Shown here piece by piece: positions 21,013-31,664 of a stretch of DNA of 64,000 nucleotides (the first letter of the stretch is position 1; each line of letters begins with the position of its first letter). Source of the stretch: Phymorhynchus buccinoides. Its lineage: Eukaryota; Mollusca; Gastropoda; Neogastropoda; Raphitomidae. The notes under the pieces are model-generated. The model saw only the letters and a program-made list of their open reading frames with translations, ran no database searches and had not been told where the DNA came from. The DNA lies in assembly GCA_017654935.2 (NCBI GenBank), contig CM065682.1:37397905-37461904 (forward strand), written 5' to 3'. A program made the translations under genes and the position numbers.

Positions 21013-22019
21013 GGCAAGTGGCTTTCCTTGCAGTAACTTTCCATGACTTTCCTGTATTGTAAAATTACACTGGGTTATGAGTTACATTTAAAATTCTGTA
21101 GATCTATAGACTATACTCATTGTTCTTTGAAACGCTAAGTGTTTTAATATTTTTTAAATTTAATGACAATCAATGTAATACATTGCTATAATGTGATACA
21201 TTATGTATAAATGACATTGTAAACTTATGATAGTAGTATTACATAAATCAATATATACATGACACAATTAAATTTGTGATAATTTGACAAAACAAATTCA
21301 TGACACCATTCCACAGCCAATTAAACATTTAGAAGAAATTGATAATTGATACTATGATAGTAAAATAATTTGTATGCATGTATGGAAAGCACAGACATTG
21401 CTTCATAATACAGTTTGTGTTCAGCATTTCAGGTGGTTTTGTTGTTGTTGTTGCAAAAAACATGTTTAAAATTGAGAGGAAGAAAAAGCATAAATAATAA
21501 AGACATAAATGAATGAAATGTCAAAATATGGCCCCAAACAGGAACCTGTCATCACCATGCAGTGATCGCGTTTACTGGTAATTATCGGTAAAATACTGAT
21601 TGCAAAACCAAAATACTGAAAACAATTTAACCTGTCAGTCCCAGGGACTGATAATTTGTTCCTAGGATTGATAAATTGTTAAACAGAGGCTTTAATATTG
21701 TGGTTTTCACTGGTTTTTGTTTCCCTGGGACTGGTTTTGACACTGGTTGCTGGGGGGCATTGTCGTTGATTGGACTGGTTTTCAAAATTCCTAGCGCGAT
21801 CACTGACCATGATCATGGCATGGCAGATTAATATGAACAAATTCTCTATACAATTTTCTCTAAATGCCTTTTGATTTCGCACAATGGTTGTGTCAACATT
21901 TTTGCCCCACCCCACTACCATTCAGAAACACTACATTAAAAAAAAAAAATACTGCTGAACTAGCCAAAGTGCGTCATCATTTATCACTTTACTTTTCTTT
22001 CACTACATTTCTCTGTCTT
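21013..22019. other. No gene; interspersed repeat
   Basis: AT-rich. The segment 21660-21830 (containing GGGGGGCATTGTCG and GGTTTTCAAAATTC) is repeated, diverged, at 26355-26520, so both are copies of an unnamed interspersed element. Confidence 0.5.
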
Positions 22020-22260
22020 GGCATAAGGCTGTGTCAGACCAATTGACATAAGCTAGAACACCAAGGCTACATCAAAATGTTATGTTCTGCATAGTCCAAA
22101 ATCCTCTGAAGTCGGAATGTGGCTGCGCATGTGGCGGGGTAATAAAAAACGGTCACACATGATGTAATATTCTCATCCCTAGCTGGTGCATTTGTAGTAA
22201 ATTGTACTTCGACTTTCGGCAACAGCATGCAACAACTACATTTCTCTTTGAACACTGTTC
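22020..22260. repeat. Short interspersed repeat, gastropod-like
   Basis: Contains AAGGCTGTGTCAGACCAATT, ATGTGGCGGGGTAAT and AAAACGGTCACACA. A second copy is at 29592-29850. I associate the GTGGCGGGGTAATAAAAACG core with a repeat common in gastropod genomes; that is recollection, not a search. Confidence 0.55.
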
Positions 22261-22682
22261 TCAGTTATCACGCCACTGAAACAAACTAAAGAAGCTTCTT
22301 CAACAAATTCTTGTTGTAATTCAGCTATTTGTTGAATTAAGGAAACATGACAAATTAGCACTGGTCAGAGAGTAGTTTCCAAACCCAAATATATGAAATT
22401 CAACCGTAGTCGCAAGTGACCTGTGATGATTTCTCCTAGATGTAAGTAACTAAGTTAAAGTATCATACAAAATCAAAGCAAAACAAACAACTGTTTGAAC
22501 TTTATATAACTGACACTCGTTTTTCCACTGTATTTGTCCTGACCTATTTCAGTCTAGTCTCGATCAATACTTCTGTCAACATCCGCTGAAACAATTGTAT
22601 GTCTTTACACTAAGCGACTTTTAAAAAGCAAATTTCTTTGAGCAGTGACGACTACAGAACTAGAAATTGAATTGTATTTTAA

Positions 22683-22725
22683 AGAACTGCCGTGGCAGAG
22701 TGGGTAGAATCGCCAGCTCGTAAGC
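22683..22725 (+). repeat. tRNA-like SINE head
   Basis: TGGCAGAGTGG at 22693-22703 fits the RNA polymerase III box A consensus. No convincing box B was found within the next 60 bases, so this is at best a decayed SINE and not a tRNA gene. CA microsatellites follow at 22785-22915. Confidence 0.3.
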
Positions 22726-23579
22726 ACAAATACATACTTGTACATACATACATGCAAAATCCCAGCAATTCTTTTCACAAACGGGCACACACACAGACAA
22801 TCATGATTAAGACACACTCACATGTGTACGCACACATACTTAGCCATAGGCGCATGTGCACACACACATTTGTTTTACACACACACACATATACATATAT
22901 ACACACACACACTTTAATTATTTTGTACATGTATGTATCATGAAATCCTTTGGAAAAACAGGCACACACTGACTCAGACGTTCACGCACACTAAGGCCGC
23001 ATACAGAGTAGATGCAGAAATCCCATGCGCAATCTGTAAAAAATATAATTATTATAAGTAAAGGAAAGAAGGAAAAAAATAAAGCGCACGTGTCCGTATT
23101 TCCCCTAATCCCTATATTTTTTCCTTTTTTATTTTACTTATTTATGGGTTTCTGTGCGTAACTTCCGCATCTAATGTGTCCGCGGCCTAACACTAACAGT
23201 CTGACACAAACCAGCTTACACAATGTTTTCTTTAGCATAGATCTGTGACTTTTGCAGAGCTTTGTTTGGCTAACATCTTTAGGCTTAAAAATTTGTTTGC
23301 CGAGTTGGCGGTAGTTGCAATTTTTAATTATAGTTTTGTTAACCGCATATCTTTGCTCAATAGATGCACTAACTTACACAGTTATTGGAGAAAGGGTTAA
23401 ATTAATTTCAAAATCCCACAACTGTGCAATCCCACTCCCAGTCAACTGAACTTATTCTAGACGAATTCTGAGTATACTCGGATCTGCCTCTGGAAAATGC
23501 TAGTCAGGGACAAATTCTGAATATTCTTGCAATATCAGTTTCTGAGTCTAAAAGTATAACTTCGGCCCAGTCCATTTAA

Positions 23580-23790
23580 CCCCTTCACTGCCAGAGGAAA
23601 ACTGAGAAATTATCGATTTTCTTATTATAAAATTTAAAAGAGACCTGTTAGACTCAATCTTATATCTTTCCTGACATGTCTAAACCAAAAATCACCAAAT
23701 GTTCCAAGGCTGGCTATAACATCAAAAGTTATGACATTATCAATGACATCACACATCCCATAGTAGACATGGGACCGGGCAAGGAACAGG
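23580..23790. mobile_element. piggyBac-type MITE, decayed
   Basis: TTAA (23576-23579) then CCCCTTCACTGCCAG. TTAA recurs at 23791 after a poor right end (GGAACAGG). A second candidate right end, GGCAGTGTTTTGAAGGGG plus TTAA, lies at about 24347-24368, so an insertion between is possible. Confidence 0.45.
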
Positions 23791-24389
23791 TTAAAGGAAG
23801 AAGATGAAGAAGAACTTGTCTGAATCCATGTTTTCTCAATCCATACCAACCATATTTTTCGAGTTAAGTACTGCCCTTCATCAATCTTTCATCCATTTAT
23901 CATTTTTATGTTTGACACTTTAATTAATTATGTTAATGTTAAAAAAATCAAACATATAGAACCACAGGTCAGAATAAGTTTTCATTAACACTGATTGTAA
24001 TATTATTACAATAATTGACATTGTTCATGAAAACTTATTACTAATATTGTAATAATGAGACAAATTATTCTGAATCTGATTTAAGTGCAAGTAAACACGA
24101 TTTTGAGGTGAAAGTTTACTTCAATAAAGCAGCAAAGCTATTGAACTGAATTACAGACAGTGGTGAGTTTTGCTTCACTATTTAATAAGTTAATTAAATT
24201 TTTGTCTCAGGCATTCAGATTCTGCAACCTGACAAACCAGGCTGTGGCTGATAATTGGGACTCGAAATAAGCGGTGTGGGAGCAACACCACTGTTGGGTT
24301 CAGAAGATGGGACAGCAAAAAAAAAGGAAAGAAAAGACAACCCCCGCGGCAGTGTTTTGAAGGGGTTAAAATACTCAGAAGCATATTAA

Positions 24390-24630
24390 CCCTTTCACCG
24401 ACAAAGTCGCATTTTAGCACCACAGTGATTTAACACCTATGTCACTAAAAGGCATCAAATTGGGGTCTACTATCCAAAGACCCTATTGTCTTAGTTTTGG
24501 GAAGTAAGGATAGACCTTAGTTTTATATATGTCACAGAAAAAAATCCCCAATACTGCAGATGGATTTTGTTCTCTACCCAGGTCAATTTAATGGAAATTT
24601 TGGGCTGAAATATGGCTGGCGGTGAAAGGG
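24390..24630. mobile_element. piggyBac-type MITE (241 bp) beside a splice donor
   Basis: The ends CCCTTTCACCG and CGGTGAAAGGG are perfect inverted repeats flanked by TTAA (24386-24389 and 24631-24634). No coding capacity. Its right border is about 22 bp from the 5' splice site of the calcium-channel exon at 24659-24739. A relative is at about 54960-55060. Confidence 0.8.
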
Positions 24631-24658
24631 TTAAATGGGTACATTAATGATTACTTAC

Positions 24659-24739
24659 CTGTCTGATAAAGCTATTTGAACTGTCGGAAAAACTGCCATC
24701 TGATCGTTTGAACTTTCCTTTCCTCTTTCCTCCTTTACC
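24659..24739 (-). CDS. Calcium channel beta subunit exon 2
   Basis: 81 bp, phase 0 at both ends, acceptor CTCTTTGCAG, donor CAGGTAAGT. Basic KRKGKFKR followed by Ser-rich SDGSFSDSSNSF, the most diagnostic part of the gene in this window. Confidence 0.85.
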
Positions 24740-27700
24740 CTGCAAAGAGCAACAAGAAAAAATGTGAACATATATCATTGAAACCAGTCTGTATGTTTGG
24801 TTACACCACATTAAGGACATATATAATTGTTCTGTGAGTGTATGCACATGTAATGTAAACTGTGTTTTTATTTTTTATTTCATCATCAGTAATGACCATA
24901 CCCATTTCATTATCAGTGTTAATCTGGATCTTCAAAATCAGGTGATCAGAAATAGTCAGCGCACAAAATATGCCTCAAGATTTGTAGGTCACACGTATAA
25001 TTGAAGGGGTCTCAATTCATTTAACATCTTTTCTACAATTAAAAAAATGTGCATCAGGTGAAAATTTGCTAGGCTTTGCTAATGCTATGCACTGGCCTGA
25101 AATCCAATGCATCAGATGGCATCAGGGGAGACTTGAGCATCATAGAGTGATAGATCTATGCACATCTAAGAATCAACACTGGGGTAATCAAAATAATGTA
25201 CGCAGAAGGCAATTTGTGTGACCATTTTATGCATTTGTCATCAAAGAGCCAGTTGGGCATCAGTTGAAGGGAGGGGGAGGGGGGAGGGAAGGGTTCAGAT
25301 CTGAGACTTCCACCAAGGCTGATGTTATTGCCTCTGGTGGGAGGGAGTTCCACTCTCACAGGTTCAGGTTCTCACAGGTATCTTTCCGCTGGAAGGCTAG
25401 CAGCCTGTAGCGGGTCTTGGAAGAGTTTGTCCCCTTCGTTGGTCAGGTCACTCCACTTTCGGGAGCTTCTGGTGGCTCTAGACTATACTGGAATTCTCTA
25501 TAGTACCTGTTTAACCTGCCCTTAAACAATTTCAAAGAGGGTGCATTAGCTATTTGATCTGGCAGATCATTCTAGGCTGTAACCACTCTCAGCCCAGGCC
25601 AAAGTAGTGATTTCTAATGTCCAGATGGGACGCTTGCTTTCTAACTTTAACCCCTTCACTGCCATCAACGTATTACGTACTGACCTGATGACATCACTGA
25701 TGATGTCATCAAATGAATAGGAATAACCCTGATATGCTGGTTTTTGCTCTAACATAATCAAGAGAGTAATATCCCCAGACCATTTTCTCAGATTGGCTCT
25801 ATCAGTTGTCTCTTTCATGTCATGATTTGTCCAATGCTTTTTTCTTTAATTTTCTCTGGCAGTCAAGGGGTTAAAAGAGAATGTCCTCAGATTGTGCGTG
25901 ATTCCGTGCTAGATGGGAGGATTCCCTCACTATCTACACAGTAAAGTCTAAAGACCTTGCTTAAATTTATATGCCTAAATGAGATTGCCTCTGAATCTTC
26001 TATTTATTTATAAGCTAGACTTAAATCGTTAAATAGAGGGTCTCTGATGGTCCTACTCCTAGGAAAGGAGGAGAATAGCTTGTTTTGCAGGATGGCAGGA
26101 GATATGTCGACTGATGTGATTGTCTTCTTGTCTGTCGAGTTGGCAGATAATAGATTGGGGGAACCTTGGGCTGTAAATAGTGTAATGTAAGTGTAACTGA
26201 TGGAGATGTCCCTGTGGTGAAATTTGTAGAAGGTGGATAACCTGGAAGCATGTCTTCTGTCGGCGAGTGGAGTCAGGTGTAGCTGAGTGTACATTTCTTC
26301 CACGCTGGATGTCTGGCGATGCCTGTTCACCACCAAGCAGGCGGGACTGATAGTCTAAATTGCTTAACAGGGGCTTTGCTATTGTGGTTTTCACTGGGTT
26401 TTTTGTTTCTGTGGGACTGATTTTGATAAGTACTGGTTGTTGGGGGGCATTGTCGCTGATGGGATTGGTTTTCAAAATTCTTAGAGCGGTCACTGCAATA
26501 GCCCAACAAACAATGCCACCCCCCAAATTTGAAAATCACAAAAGCGTGGCTATCCAAAAACTTTTTTTTAAAGTGTTAAAATTGGGTACGTCCGCTGTTG
26601 TTGGCAAGGCAAACAACTGAAGCGATGTTTCAATAACTGTGATTAATACCCTTATTCTGACTTTTTCCGCTTTTTATTCAGTTCTGGTAAAAGGCAAAAA
26701 GAATCCAGAATATGATTATGTTATGAAAATCGATCAAGAGGAGCAAAAGATAAATGCATGTACTGAGGAAAAAGACCTTGGAGTCGTATTTGACAAAACT
26801 CTTACTTTTGATACACATATCTATGATAAAGGGATAAATAACTTTATAAGGCAAATCAGATGTTGGGAATAATTAAAAGAACATTCATTCGTTTACTGTT
26901 TAGATAAGGAAACCTTTTTGTTATTATACAAATCATTGGTACGTTCACATTTAGAGTATGGCAATATCATCTGGTACCCGTATCTAAAACGTCGGTCAGC
27001 TTCTATTGAAAGGGTACAGAGGAGAGCAACCAAGATGGTTAAAAGTTGTAAAGATTTCAATTACCAAGAAAGATTAATTTTTTTAAACCTTCATTCATTA
27101 AAAGGAAGACGTGTTAGGGGAGACCTTATAGAAGTTATACAGATATGTACAAAATTTTTAACAACTTAGAGTAACTTAGACGACATTAGCATTGATTCTC
27201 TTTTTACACTATCCATTTATAACAGCACTAGAAATCATGAGGGAAAATTACATATACAGCGTTGTAATACTAACAGGCGTAAACATTGTTTTAGTAATCG
27301 AGTTGCTAACCTCTGGAAGTTACTAACACCTAACCTAAAAAGAGCACCAACACTAAATACCTTAAAAAATCTCCTTGACAACTTAGATGAAAATTTTAGT
27401 CAACTATTTTTCGAACATGATGATTGAATTACAATCGTCATTTTAAATTTTTGGATTAGATTAGATTAGAAATAGGGACGAAAAAATATAGCCGTTAGGC
27501 TTTCAAAGTCCCATCTTTGTGTTTTTATTTTTATTTTTACATACTCAAGGTATATCGTGCACTCAGGTTTTTGCGTTGAATTAATCGTCGTATTCATACA
27601 TTATGTCTTTATAAAATTTTAACTGGTCGAGCTCATTTTTAAAGCTGTTAGTATTAGGTGCTCTCTTAATGTTAGTTGGTAGTTGATTCCATAAACTTTA

Positions 27701-28495
27701 TGATAAAGCCATTAAACTAAGGTGCAACTCTGTTAGTAAAAGAATAGAAAAGGCATGCTTATGCAAACACAACAGTGTCAATGAAGGGACGTTTATAAGA
27801 CACGAGGCTTAGGCTTCATTGAGCCAGTCCCACACTATACTATGCTATACTATTTACTAGATCTAAAACTAGTAAAAGACATGAAGGCATGGACTGATGG
27901 AGGGGGTAAAAAGGCAGAAAAAATAGGCAATGAGGGGGTGGGGCTGGGGGGGGGGGGTGGTTGTCGGCAGTTGTGCTTCCATAGAAAAGAAAAACAATAG
28001 ACTAATAGTCCTGTGCAAAGTACAATCTACCAATCGTGCATTTTTTTGGCAAGAAAAACAATAGACTATTTTTTTTTTTTTAATACTAATAAGTCCTGTA
28101 CAGCGTACAATCTACCATTGTACCAATCATGTAATCACTTTTTTTGTTAGCACCATTGGTACTTAGCACTATGAGTGACTACGGAATTTTATTTCTACAA
28201 ATATATAGGCTTATGTTTTTGGCCTATAATAATTAATATGCCTGGCTAAGGTCTCGAGTACATCATCATGGACATCATGCATTTGATTGCGATTGTCTCA
28301 TGGATTCATTGGAATGGTTCTCATTTATCATTGTTCTAAATCAGTAAATGTTCCAAACACACAATGGAATCATGGACTGATACTTGTTGTTATCATAATA
28401 ACTAAAAGTTCAGCAATATGTTCCGTCCTTACCTGTGAAACTGGTGGCATATCTTGGTCTATGAAGTCTTGGAATTGAGATGCTGGCTGCGCCAT
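24659..28495 (-). CDS. Voltage-gated calcium channel beta subunit, first two coding exons
   Basis: Join of 28433-28495 and 24659-24739 (144 bp, 48 codons, frame continuous). The second exon reads GKGGKRKGKF then KRSDGSFSDSSNSFIRQ, matching the N-terminal KRSDGSTSSDTTSNSFVRQ stretch of vertebrate beta subunits (CACNB family), which directly precedes the SH3-guanylate kinase core. The protein is a cytoplasmic subunit that binds the alpha-1 interaction domain and controls surface expression and gating of Cav1/Cav2 channels. The start ATG is in good context (AATATGG), with an in-frame TGA 45 bases upstream (28538-28540). The intron is 3.7 kb, with GTAAGG and GTAAGT donors. The following exon (SYTSRPSDSDVS-like in other animals) is not found down to 16007 and may lie past the gap. 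The family call is firm; the isoform is unknown. Confidence 0.82.
25400..26336 (-). pseudogene. Non-LTR retrotransposon C-terminal fragment, interrupted by a MITE
   Basis: On the minus strand, LADRRHASRLSTFYKFHH (about 26240) resembles the 'L..RR..ARL..FYK' segment near the LINE ORF2 C-terminus. Further down, RVVTA-NDLPDQIANAPSLK (about 25560) and FKGRLNRYYREF resemble 'VWNSLP..V..APS...FK..L'; the expected Trp is a TAG stop. Between them sits the piggyBac-type MITE 25651-25870. Frames are broken elsewhere too, so the element is dead. Confidence 0.65.
25651..25870. mobile_element. piggyBac-type MITE (220 bp)
   Basis: The ends CCCCTTCACTGCCA and TGGCAGTCAAGGGG are inverted, flanked by TTAA (25647-25650 and 25871-25874). 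The interior has the palindrome-like TGATGACATCACTGATGATG. Inserted into a retrotransposon remnant. Confidence 0.85.
26640..27430 (+). pseudogene. Non-LTR retrotransposon ORF2 C-terminus (plus strand)
   Basis: Broken frames give EEKDLGVVFDKTLTFDTHI, then LLYKSLVRSHLEYGNIIWYP, IERVQRRATKMVKS and, after a stop, ANLWKLLTPNLKRAPTLNTL. These follow the fixed order of the region behind the reverse-transcriptase active site in jockey/CR1-like elements (DLGV, K-LVR-LEY, VQRRATK). The catalytic domain itself is missing, and there are stops near 26870 and 27168. Confidence 0.8.
27450..27780 (-). pseudogene. Non-LTR retrotransposon 3' end (minus strand) with (TAATC)n tail
   Basis: On the minus strand SLWNQLPTNIKRAPNTNSFK continues to a stop, then a 3' UTR and a (TAATC)n tail whose complement GATTAGATTAGATTAG lies at 27453-27468. 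It faces the plus-strand remnant at 26640-27430 tail to tail. Confidence 0.7.
28433..28495 (-). CDS. Calcium channel beta subunit exon 1 (start codon)
   Basis: 63 bp coding, MAQPASQFQDFIDQDMPPVS plus Q, ending CAG-GTAAGG. The 5' ends of these genes vary widely between animals, so this exon is supported by its splice phase, donor, start context and upstream stop rather than by sequence match. Confidence 0.7.
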
Positions 28496-28540
28496 ATTAG
28501 CTTCCTGACCATCGCTGGTATGGATGCCATAAGCACTTCA

Positions 28541-29157
28541 GCGATACTCCTGTTCATCAGATTCTTTCTCACACGCTGATCGCGAAAACTAAGCTAGCAG
28601 GTGCGGTTAGGCTATTCATCCACGAATATCCATAATGTACATTGCTGGTGACTCAGAGGAACATCATTGTTCGAAGTCGGTCATATTTTCACAGTAACGT
28701 TGCTTCCTAACCTACAGATGTTGACTTATTTTAGAGACCCTCCAGGATCAATTTTAATTAACATCACATTATATTTCTGGTCTTTGATCTACCAACCTCT
28801 AGAAGGTAATGTAATAAACGCTTTGTGTGCTCTTGTTTATTAACATAGAATTTGTTAGAGCGTTGCAAAATTATGAATGCACTTTTCATCAGTCTGAGTT
28901 ACCATTCCATGAATCCTTACGGGTTACGAATACAAAGCCAATGACGACACACGGAGTAGCAAACTAGCATTTCATTGGCTCTACGATGTGATGCACCTGA
29001 GAAAATCTTCAAAAGCATAAAAACAATTCTATTATGCCGAGGGTTTCCTAACATGTATAGTTAACAATGTCCCATAATATTATGTGCCCTTACAGAATTA
29101 AAAATCAAACCAGGATTATATGCTTATTGTACGTCAAATATTGTGACCTCCCCCTCC

Positions 29158-29188
<31 letters not shown>

Positions 29189-29310
29189 ACACCACACCCG
29201 TTATAATCGATATTATTTGTTCAAAACAAGTCAGTATCACAATTAGCCACCTAATAAAACAAAGCATACTGAAATCTACCAATTATCTACAACTTCAAAA
29301 TGTTTATGCC
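28541..29310. other. Probable 5' flank of the calcium channel gene
   Basis: No frames or repeats recognised apart from a C-run and CA tract at 29152-29195. If transcription begins here, the 5' UTR and promoter of the beta-subunit gene are in this stretch; I see no clear TATA or initiator. Confidence 0.35.
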
Positions 29311-29318
29311 AGTCAGTC

Positions 29319-29453
29319 CTGTCTGATGAGACGAATGCTAAACATTAACACTCGTCTCATGGGTAAAATGTGACTGAAATTTGCTTTATTTCATGAGATA
29401 ATTGGCATGGGCTTCTTACCCGCCCATGGGCTTTTTACCCCGTCTTCCCCTAT
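29319..29453. mobile_element. Palindromic foldback MITE, right half only
   Basis: Loop and right arm of the same family as 5692-5909, ending TTTTTACCCCGTCTTCCCCT. The left arm is missing. Confidence 0.8.
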
Positions 29454-29591
29454 ACAAGTCTGGTGGACTTGGCAAAGTACGTCTTGCCCAAAGGTACCCC
29501 CGGCCACTCTCTCGACCAAAGAGATTTTTAACAGCTGGTGATGAGGAAGGTCGATGTCACCAAATGCCAAATAATCCTCTTTGCTAATTGG

Positions 29592-29850
29592 CTTAAGGCT
29601 GTGTCAGACCAATTGACATCTGATAAACTATAGAACACCTAGGCTAGGCTACATCAAAATTTTATGTTCTGCATAGTTGTGCGGGGATTGTCTTTACTGA
29701 GCCATGGCAAGCTCCTAGCATAACATCATCAGTCCCGCAAAGGCCTCCGAAGTCGGACTGTGACTGCTCACGTGGCGGGGTAATCAAAAACGGTCACACA
29801 CGTAACTGATGTTCCCATCCCTAGCTGGTGCATTTGTACCATAGTGTTCA
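29592..29850. repeat. Short interspersed repeat, second copy of 22020-22260
   Basis: Shares AAGGCTGTGTCAGACCAATT, CACGTGGCGGGGTAATCA and CATCCCTAGCTGGTGCATTT with the other copy. It carries an additional 70-bp segment near 29690. Confidence 0.6.
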
Positions 29851-30061
29851 AGTGCTTCAGCTGTTGGGATGATCCCTTGAGTCTTTAAGCCAGGGTAAGA
29901 CAGTGACAACAATTACCACAACAACATCCTCTTCAGTGTTGCAAATGCTTCTTAGTTTTGGATTCACTGCCTGTCATTTACAAAAGATTAACAATTTACT
30001 ATGATTTTCCACTTCGAAATTCAAAATGTGGCATGGATTATGGATCCAAGGTACGCAAACG

Positions 30062-30280
30062 TAGGGGAAGACGGGGTAAAAAGCGCATAGGCGGGTAAGA
30101 AGCCCACCTCAATTATCTCATGAAATAAAGAAAATTTCAGTCAAATTTGCCCATGAGACGAATGCTAGACATTAACGCTCGTCTCATGGGCAAAATGAGA
30201 ATGAAATTTGCTTCTTTTCATGAGATAATTGGGGTGGGCTTCTTACCCGCCCATGCGCTTTTTACCCCGTCTTCCCCTAT
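30062..30280. mobile_element. Palindromic foldback MITE, copy 2
   Basis: Full length, about 219 bp, ends AGGGGAAGACGGGGTAAAAA and the reverse complement, with a short central loop around GAATGCTAGACATTAACGC. Confidence 0.9.
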
Positions 30281-30403
30281 ACCTTTGAGAAGCGTTCAAT
30301 GAATGGACCAGTGAAACTGGGCTGACCCATGCAGGCCCTCAACTCTAATGAGCATTTGCACTTCCAATTTCATCACATTCAAGGGTGTGGAAGTGGTGAT
30401 GAA

Positions 30404-30530
30404 AATCCGTTTAACGTCCTCCGGTCTGAAACAGACACATATGGGACATTAGTAGATATAAAGATGGTGGGAACGATCCTGGAGGCAATGCCCGGAGGCA
30501 ATGCAACTCCAGGAAAGTCCCGAATTTTTA
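30404..30530. repeat. ~125-bp interspersed repeat (GTTTAACGTCCTCCGG family)
   Basis: Runs from GTTTAACGTCCTCCGGTCTG to AGGAAAGTCCCGAATTTT. Other copies at 8891-9030, 33615-33750 and 62126-62250 are in either orientation. SINE-like size, but no box A/B was seen. Confidence 0.7.
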
Positions 30531-30533
30531 ACG

Positions 30534-30753
30534 ATAGGGGAAGACGGGGTAAAAAGCGCATGGGCGGGTAAGAAGCCCACCCCAATTATCTCATGAAATG
30601 AAGCAAATTTCAGTCTCATTTTGCCCATGAGACGAGCGTTAATGTCTAGCATTCGTCTCATGGGCAAATTTGACTGACATTTTCTTTATTTCATGAGATA
30701 ATTGGGGTGGGCTTCTTACCCGCCCATGCGCTTTTTACCCCGTCTTCCCCTAT
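30534..30753. mobile_element. Palindromic foldback MITE, copy 3
   Basis: Full length, about 220 bp, only 253 bp from copy 2; same ends and loop. Confidence 0.9.
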
Positions 30754-30929
30754 GACGGGTAATGGTACGTGTAGAACGTATACTACGTATTATAGAGGGA
30801 CGACGGAAGTAGACGGAATTGGGGTGCAACTGACAGACAGACCGTTTTACTAGACACAGGGGACATGTGGGGAAGGGGGGAAGGGCAGAAGAAAAGGGCA
30901 TGGGGACAGTATTTGATACTTTAAGTTCT

Positions 30930-31200
30930 GATGCTAAAACTAGTTATGGCCGTTCTTATACAGGACGTTCTCATTCTCCCCAAGGGTTGCGGTGGAATGG
31001 AACTGTCTTCAACCAGAGGCAATTATAGCAACTTCAATAGGAAGATCCGCAAGATGATTATTTTTACGTCCCCACGGCAAACCCCAACAACCGATTCCAG
31101 GGATCGGGTCTTTTTCGCCAGAAAAGCTCTGCCTCGCGGTGGCTCGCACAACAGGGAACCAAGAAGGGCGAACCGTCTCTCTCGCGGCCAGCTGTGATTC
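30930..31200 (+). other. Unrecognised coding-like fragment
   Basis: In one plus frame, SYGRSYTGRSHSPQGLRWNG continues, with two stops, to RFQGSGLFRQKSSASRWLAQ. Base composition is more balanced than the neighbourhood. A CGATTCCAGGGATCGG motif near 31091 has a related form at 42361. I cannot assign a family; a decayed retroelement is possible. Confidence 0.2.
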
Positions 31201-31489
31201 ACTTTTGAAATGCGGCACGCGCTCTTGGTGATGAGATTAACATCAGCGGAGACCCGGCTTAACGTCAGATACCCTTATGGACGGTATTCCTGAAGATTGG
31301 GTCTTCTTGTTGATGATCGAGGTGATGATGGTGATAAGGAGGGGTCGCCTGGGTCGTACTGGTAGCTCCCCTGGTGTAGGCTTGGTGAACCGAGATGTGG
31401 GGGTGGGGTGGTGGTGGTAACGGTCCTAAGACCCCTACCGCAGCGCCCCCATTATCTGGTTGCCGCTCGTCTTGACTTAATTGAAAAAC

Positions 31490-31621
31490 ACCGACTTTAT
31501 ACGTCCAAGGTCTATGTCCTTGATCTCAACCTTGACCTTCATCGGTACCCAATATTTGGAATTACCATGAGCCAATGAACCCCCATACCAAGTTTGAACA
31601 TTCAAAGCCCATAACGATGTG

Positions 31622-31664
<43 letters not shown>

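Noticed and set aside
22683..22725. tRNA gene
   Set aside because: Only a box A-like motif; no box B, no cloverleaf, no anticodon arm.
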